Shown here: one piece after another, positions 57,600-64,000 of the stretch
Layout of the letters: the number at the start of each line of letters is the position of its first letter
How positions within the stretch are numbered: position 1 is the first letter of the stretch
Assembly: GCA_943735955.1 (NCBI GenBank)
Contig: OX030957.1
Coordinates: 8,577,844-8,641,843, forward strand
DNA length: 64,000 nt
Source: Piscicola geometra
Lineage: Eukaryota; Annelida; Clitellata; Hirudinida; Piscicolidae
Direction: 5' to 3'
Program-made: the position numbers and the translations under genes
Notes under the pieces: model-generated
Database searches by the model: none
Seen by the model: the letters and a program-made list of their open reading frames with translations, nothing else
What the model was told of the DNA's origin: nothing

Positions 57600-59995
57600 T
57601 CAGATAATTAAATCTAACCTTTCTTATTTTTTATTCTTATTTTCAATGTTACATTATTTCTAGGTGTTCTTTATTCTATATTAACTTTTAGAATTATCCG
57701 TTAACGATTTAAAAAATTTAACGCAGTCAACCATTTTTATCTAAATTACACTTTTCTTACAAATTGCAATTTTTGTGTGTTACAGAAAATATTTTGCAAC
57801 TATTTGAAACGTTACTAAGTGTTATCAAACAGAATCTGCGGTAGGCTTAGAGAACTGTTCTCTTGAAGAAGCATATCAGGCTTTTGCAAAACTGTCAAAA
57901 CAGTAGTTTTCATCTTCTGCAAGTACAGTTCCATGTTTTTGTTTTGTCAGAGCAGATATTTAGCAATGTAGACAAGCTTGTTTGCTTGAGGAACTGACTC
58001 AAATTAGATGTGTGACATTTAAAATTTTGATCATTGATGTATTCATTTTTAATCTTTTGAATGTGGACTAATTTTATTAATAAATTGTGATAAAACTTCA
58101 ATAGCTTCTATTACATTTGTGACACAAAATTTAAAATGCTAATGTAAAATTAGCTGATGCCACATTGCGATAAAACACATATAAAATTTTTGATTTTACG
58201 ATTAATTTTGATTACATATTTTATCGTCCGTTATTTGATTAAATATTTAATTGTACAATTGCTTTAGTTTATAATTTTCATGTTGAAACAGCTCTAATAT
58301 TTCATGAAACACTATGAATAATGCGTACATTTTATCTATAAAATCAATTGTCAAAAGCTAGTGCGCCTTATACATAGAGTTTTGCAATATAGCAAACAGC
58401 TCCAAAAACATTTACAGACACTCAAGTTTTTCAGACAAATAACAGTTTCAATAAAATAAATAAATATAAAAGTATAGTTTCACATTATTCTTTTTCAACA
58501 AACAAATCAAATAGGTTTTAGTAATGATATAATTTTCAAAATCAAACCACCTTTTATATAAAATCACGAAGATAAATTCAATTTTTTAGTAAAAGTAGAT
58601 TTTATAATAAAAAAATAATAATAACTTCAAATTACATTTCAAGAAAATAGATTTGAAATAATAATCGGTTTGTTAAAATAATGAGGCTGAAACTATTGTC
58701 TGGACCCCAGGACCCCTCCAGGATTTTTGGTAGTTAATGGGTTCAGTTCAATGGTTTGTACTTCAGGGCCCTCCCCCCCAGGATCGCCTTCTACACTGAG
58801 TAAGACCTCCCCCCCCCCAAGATTTGCAGAAGATCGCCGCCCTTGTTTAATATACTTTTTTTGACATTTTTAATTTGAAAATTTGACACCATTCAAGATA
58901 ACATACACCAATTGAATACAAAATTGTGTTTTTTTATTATGAAATTTCGAAATATTGAATTCTTAAATGATCTTGAGATGTGTTGTTAAGTGTTGATAAT
59001 AGCCGCTTGAAGTTTTTGGCATCAGCAATCTAATTTTAGTTGTTAACCGAAATTTGTTTGGCATAATTAATGTTAGACATTACAACTAATCCTATTGTTA
59101 AAGTCTGCTGGTCTTTACAACCATGGGTGCCTGCACATTGGGCAAAAGAGGGCTTTAGTATACGAATTTGGCAGAGACCACAGAGAATTAATTTTTTTAT
59201 CAATAAACATATTTAGTTTTCAATATTAAATTGTTTTAAGATACACATTAATTAATTTTTCCTTTTATTTTTTTTTTTTTTTTTTTTTATTCATTCAATA
59301 ATTTACTCATTGGTTTATTCATTCGTTCATTTGCTTATTTTTTTCATTCATTTGATCATTATTCAACTGCAGTTTCTTGTATTTTTTAATTGATTTTTCA
59401 AAATTCATCTGGTGCATCCCATCGTTCCTATTTAGAATGTTTAGTTGTAACTAATCATTTTTATTTAAAAAAAGATTATTCTGCGTTTATTCTGTTTTTA
59501 TACTGTTATAATTGTTTTTGTTATATAAGTATACAAGTTATGCCTAAGCTTGTTATTTTAAGTCATTTTGTTTAGAAATTATGAAAATAATCTTTCATGA
59601 ATAAAAATTGCTTGAAAAATATGATAATCACCATGTTTTAGTATAAAGAGTTTCATTGTTAAAGAAGGTTCAGATGATTTCTTTTACAATTGTCTTCCAA
59701 CTTGATCGATTTTATTTCATTCTCATCTATCAATATATACAAAGAAATATATATATATGTATATATATTGTTATACAATATTATATAGATGCTTTTAAAA
59801 TAACAATTTTTCTTTCCATTGTTGCTTCGTGAATGTTTTTACTTGTACTTTGAACATTTTTTAAACCAAATGACCTTTGAAGAAAATTTAAAAATCTTTT
59901 TTTAAATAGTTTGAAAAAATAAGAGCATTCAAATAGCATACCATCGGCTATACATCGAAAAAAGTCATAGTTTCTTTTTGAAACTTTACAATATA
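57600..59995. other. Non-coding stretch
   Basis: No gene is supported. At 58690-58855 there is a C-rich repeat (GGACCCCAGGACCCCTCCAG ... GAAGATCGCCGCCCTTG) that is an inverted relative of the family at 33108 and 62184. A poly(T) run lies near 59270. Confidence 0.5.
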
Positions 59996-60003
59996 GTTTA
60001 AAC

Positions 60004-60690
60004 TAGGAATGCGACGGTTCCGAATCCCCGTATTCGAAAAAGATTCGGATCCGCCGAATCCAACACTGAAGATTCGGTTTGAACGGTTCCCAAAATAATG
60101 CCCTTTTCAAAACTCGTGGACTACTCTTACTAATATGAATAAATGGATGCGTGACTTTCTTTCTCTATCGACGTAACGAATCTTATAAGTATATATTATA
60201 GACAATAAATGATAGTCAATATTTATAAACTTATGTATGATTATAAAATTTTATAATATATGTGAAAAGAATTTTCAGTGTCATCAGGCATCACAGAAGA
60301 TCGCAATCGGCTGCTGATTCATAATGTTGAGATTTTAATTTTCTTGAAAGTAAACTTGCGAAGAATTCAATTGCGAGAATAATTATAGACATGTGAATTT
60401 ATTCTAATTTATTTCAATCAGCTAAGATAGTTTAACTAAATTTGGAAAACTGCTGCTTTTTGTAATCTTGTTTAATATTATCACTAGAACTGCTATGCTG
60501 TCAGCAAAAAGATGCTCTAGCTTATAGCAACAATAGCTTATAGCTATTAGCAACATATATGTACGCATTTAGTTTAGGCATTTAAATTATTTTTAATGTT
60601 TGCTTCTTGGATTCGGATCCATACGGATCCTGTATCAAGATTCGGATTCGGATGCGTGAACCTCAAAAACTCGGATTCGTCCCATTCCTA
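60004..60690. mobile_element. hAT MITE with perfect 8-bp target duplication
   Basis: TAGGAATGCGACGGTTCCGA at the left mirrors CGGATTCGTCCCATTCCTA at the right. GTTTAAAC flanks both sides (59996-60003 and 60691-60698). GATTCGG/CCGAATC motifs repeat near both ends. It is 687 bp and non-coding. Confidence 0.92.
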
Positions 60691-60698
60691 GTTTAAAC

Positions 60699-61660
60699 AC
60701 TACCAGAAAACTCCATAAAATGTAAACTAAACAAATAGAACATATTTGAACTTGTAGCCAGCAGGGAGCAAGGAGGGGCTCTGCCCTCTCTACTAAAATT
60801 TGTGTAAAAGTAAATTACATATTCTAGTAATGATAAAAAATATTGTTGGTTATGGTAAATATAATAAGGTCTGAATTTAGTTTTAGGGAGTAAACAAAAA
60901 CGAAATAAAACCTTTAATTAGTTTTATTCCTTGTTATTCAGTTTTAGTTATAAATTAATTTTCAGATTAACTTATTTTTTTAGTTCGTAGGTTTCATATA
61001 TGACTCTAAATACTTCCAACATAAAGTACTTAAACATTTGGTTAAAAAAAATAATTGTTTCAATATAGATCAATAAAACTAATGAAGTTGTAACACCTCA
61101 GAATACAGACATTCAAAAATGTTTAGATAACGTACAACTATAAGTGCGATTAAAAAACAGTAATTAAATAATTATTTTAACATTAGCTAAAATTATACTA
61201 GCGAGAAAAGTTCTGAAAATAATATAATAGAAGTCAAAAGACATGCAGTTTCTAACCTAAACTGAACTAAACTTAAGTATTTAAATGTCAACCAAATTAT
61301 TTTTTAAGGAAATCAATTATGTAATTTAAATTCAAAAGTTTAAGAAAAAACACCATACTTGTTTAAAAAAACTGTCGGTAATTAATGAAAACATATTGTA
61401 AAAAAAACGTGATCATTTCTCTCACAGTGGACCCAGACCACGGACTATTCATTAGACAAAACAAATGAAAAAATAACTATGATCATTGAAGCTGAGTTTT
61501 GTAGAAGCATGGTAAGTTTTTTGACGTCATTGAGCGTGAGAAATATTTTCTAAAACTTATTTAGCTAACAAGACTTGAGGCGTTCTTTCATATATTTAAA
61601 TAATATATATATCAATCAGAGTATTAAATGAAAATTTAACATAAACACAATATATTTGAA
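60699..61660. other. Non-coding stretch
   Basis: AT-rich sequence without recognisable genes or repeats, up to the glutamine synthetase remnant. Confidence 0.4.
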
Positions 61661-61666
61661 AACCAG

Positions 61667-62185
61667 AAAGGAATGGAAGAAAGTGTTGGAGAAGTTCATG
61701 AGGCTTGAGATCCCGGAGAACCGTGTGCAAGTGACGTATATATGGACTGACGGCTCAGGCGAGAAGATGAGGGGCAAATTTGAGAAAATTATCTTATTCT
61801 AACAATAACCCTTACTTTAACCCTTACACTAACCCTAACCCTTACTTTAAATATTGTAATAGAAATGTAAAAAAATGGAAATTAGAGATATTTCGCTTTG
61901 CAATTTCGCATTTTAACCACGTTAAATTTGGCCGTTTCGCCTTTCGCGTTTTATCTACCTCCGCCGTCTGCCCGCATGGCCTTGGTGCTGAAGTTGCAAT
62001 GGGCTCTAGCTCCGTTCCACTCAGGAAGAGGTTTTCGGTTGAAAAAGACGTCCACTCCAAACTATTTTGCCACTCTCTCCAAGATGAACCTCGCCATCCA
62101 AAGGTCGTCAGCCGCTGCCACTCCTACACTTGGTCCCACCTAGTCCAGGATGTATCTCGCCACCCACAATTCATCTCCCATCTCA
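61667..62185. pseudogene. Scrambled glutamine synthetase remnant (fourth copy)
   Basis: Three pieces are joined. Plus-strand exon 2 (61667 to about 61777) is nearly identical to gene 2, preceded by the same AACCAG acceptor, but WIDGS has become WTDGS. A telomere-like stretch follows (61804-61850). Then comes exon 6 in reverse orientation (about 61959-62139), of the gene 1 type ([11 protein letters not shown]), with an in-frame TAG in place of the second Glu of VAEEFG and other substitutions. Directly next to it, at 62146-62185, is a start-of-exon-6 piece of the gene 2 type, also reversed. It cannot encode an enzyme. Confidence 0.9.
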
Positions 62186-62400
62186 TGGGCGGCGATCCTA
62201 GAGGGGTCCGCCTTAATGTGGACCCTTCCACTTTTTTCAATAATAATAAATTAAATTTAAACTCTTTTTTTTTATACGAGCATAATCGTTAACAATGGCA
62301 TAAAACAGAATTTGTATATAGTAATACTTTATGAGTGTGTGTAGTTGTAGTGATAGCTGTCTAAAACCGAAATATTCTTTGCTTACTTAAATATTCGTAT
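62184..62400. repeat. Dispersed repeat beginning GGGCGGCGATCC
   Basis: CATGGGCGGCGATCCTAGAG and TATACGAGCATAATCGTT match the family at 33108. It starts exactly where the glutamine synthetase remnant ends. Confidence 0.6.
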
Positions 62401-62454
62401 AAAAAAAAAAGTTTAACTTTTTTAAAGTGAGGGGAGAGGAAGTCAAGTTACAAT

Positions 62455-62650
62455 GTTACAATGGTTCTGAGAACCATGGTTCTTATGCGCCTAGGCGCCA
62501 CTCTACACGACGTACACATCTTTCAATGCATACGTCGCAAACGCCGCATCATAAACACTAGGTAGTTCACGGTTGCTTAACAAGGATTCGAACAGGCAAC
62601 CTTTAAGTTGCAAGTCCGACGTCTATCATCTAACCCTAACCCTAACGCTC
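62455..62650 (-). repeat. tRNA-derived SINE, family 2, ending in telomere-like repeats
   Basis: It matches the copy at 55600. On the plus strand its A-box side changes at about 62631 from the expected ATCTAAGCC to ATCTAACCCTAACCCTAACG. The tRNA-like 5' end therefore appears replaced by telomere-type units. Confidence 0.75.
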
Positions 62651-62699
62651 CCCATTTGCAAACTTTTCTAAAGTTATTTTGCATTTTTTATATTTTAAT

Positions 62700-63110
62700 C
62701 TTTCTTGGTTGATACTTCCATTTATAGTTTTTTAAAACTTATTCATTTTCAGTGAAAGGATTCTTTTTTGAATTAAACAGGCATTAAAGTTAAAGTCTTT
62801 TTCGCTTCTTTCTATAAACCAGCTCTTTTAAATTTTTTAAACAACTTAGCTTTCTTTCTTTTACTCTAGTTAAGTTTTAACTGTTTTTTGCTTGACCAGT
62901 TGCTTTGAAGCCTCCAAAAGAAGGGATTTGGCCATCTCTAGGCTACTGGCTCTTTTATAGGATGATGGATCTACTGACTGCATTTAATTTACTAGATTCT
63001 TCAATCGTTTTTCTTTAAAAAATCTATAAAATTTCAAATCTGTTTGTTTTTCTAATGAATAAAAGATTTAATATCTCACTTTTTTTTTGTGTTTTTTCCA
63101 TCTCGGATGA
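62700..63110. repeat. Dispersed repeat family X, inverted
   Basis: The segments ACTTCCATTTATAG, GAAGCCTCCAAAAGAAGGGA and GGCCATCTCTAGGCTACTGG are the reverse of those at 42890-43150. TTTCTAATGAATAAAAGATT at 63047 matches 36493. The last 900 bases of the window show no gene. Confidence 0.6.
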
Positions 63111-64000
63111 CGAAGAGCAACCAGCGAAAAATGCTGGGGGGGGGGGGGGGCTCAACTTTAAGGAATTTTTTAGTCTATATACCACTGCTATTGCGTTTTT
63201 GCAACATAAATTTTTTTCCAGTTTTAATACCAAGTTTTTTCCACATTTTTTGTACAATAAATTTGAAATTTTAATTTCGTAAGTTAAATTGTTTCATTTT
63301 TATCTTTCTAATTTTTTTTTCTTGTTCACATTTAAAATCTCTCAAAACAATCTTTCTTCGCTTAGATTTGTTAGTTTGATTTTAGTATTTTTATACAAAT
63401 TTAGTTTTAATTTCAAGGTAAAAAGCTAATAAATACTTTAATGTAATTTTTTTCTATTTAAAATAACTTTTAAAACGTTTTCAATGCATTTAAAAATCAA
63501 TGCTGCGTTTTCGCAACTTTGACGTAATATGATATCATATGATTTTTAATAGGCTTAGTCATTTATTACAATATTTATTATGAAAATAATAAAATTGTTA
63601 TATAAAAGTTCATGTATTAGGAAATTAATAAAATTTTTATTCAAATTTTAATTTTTTTAGATGAATGTTGATATTTATATTTTGAGAAAAAATACCAAAC
63701 CGCAAATGCTTCAAACTTGTAGCTTTTATTGAAGAAAAGATAATTTTTTCATTTCTCATAGTTTGATTATAAAATTAAATTAAAGATAAGATTCGTCGTC
63801 AGTGTCGTCTTTGCAACAGCACGACAGTTTATGAGTGTGCTGCAATTCAAGTTAAATATTTTGCTGCGTTATAATTATAATTATTATTATAACTAATAAT
63901 ATAATTAGATTTCAAAGTTTTTTCCAACTATTGACCATTTAAATTTATTAGTGTTTTAATAATTGTTGTTTGAATCAATTTATTTATGATTTATTACTGT

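Overview
The window is nuclear DNA from an animal. The evidence is AT-rich intergenic sequence with GC-richer exons, short GT-AG introns, poly(A) signals, short interstitial TTAGGG-type telomere arrays, tRNA-derived SINEs, and hAT, pogo/Tigger and non-LTR elements. An F-type lectin joined to a PAN domain, together with TTAGGG telomeres, points to a non-insect invertebrate. I cannot name the phylum. No prokaryotic gene, operon or CRISPR array is present.

Region 1 (about 3.2-24.4 kb) is a glutamine synthetase (GSII) cluster. Gene 1 (+, 3234-10245) can be spliced in full: eight coding exons keep one open frame, and exon 1 looks like a mitochondrial targeting peptide. Gene 2 (+, 15678-17797) and gene 3 (-, 19717-24439) lie tail to tail about 1.9 kb apart. 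Their seven core exons have identical lengths and nearly identical sequence, while most of each intron does not align. Their first exons were not found. A scrambled fourth copy lies at 61667-62185. A repeat of about 870 bp with terminal inverted repeats occurs between genes 1 and 2 and again inside gene 3, and decayed reverse transcriptase sequence sits between genes 2 and 3.

Region 2 (26.3-31.1 kb) is a graveyard of mobile elements: a pogo-like element of 1475 bp with TA target duplication, a Tigger-like pseudogene, and two non-LTR reverse transcriptase remnants. Region 3 (31.7-32.5 kb) holds a small secreted CAP-superfamily gene on the minus strand.

Region 4 (33.9-57.2 kb) contains two near-identical genes for a secreted F-type lectin plus PAN protein (36771-37699 and 56256-57185), in the same orientation and about 19.5 kb apart. 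Three hAT copies with related ends, a hAT MITE pair and many dispersed repeats surround them. Between them lies a complete ZW10 (RZZ/NRZ complex) gene at 46279-50250; ten exons give an uninterrupted 880-residue frame with expanded Asn/Thr-rich and Gly-rich inserts. A dead pogo transposase follows it. Region 5 (57.2-64 kb) is mostly non-coding, with a hAT MITE, the scrambled glutamine synthetase remnant, a SINE and dispersed repeats.

The genes do not form a pathway. The common theme is local duplication of glutamine synthetase and lectin genes in DNA shaped by transposons and inverted repeats.
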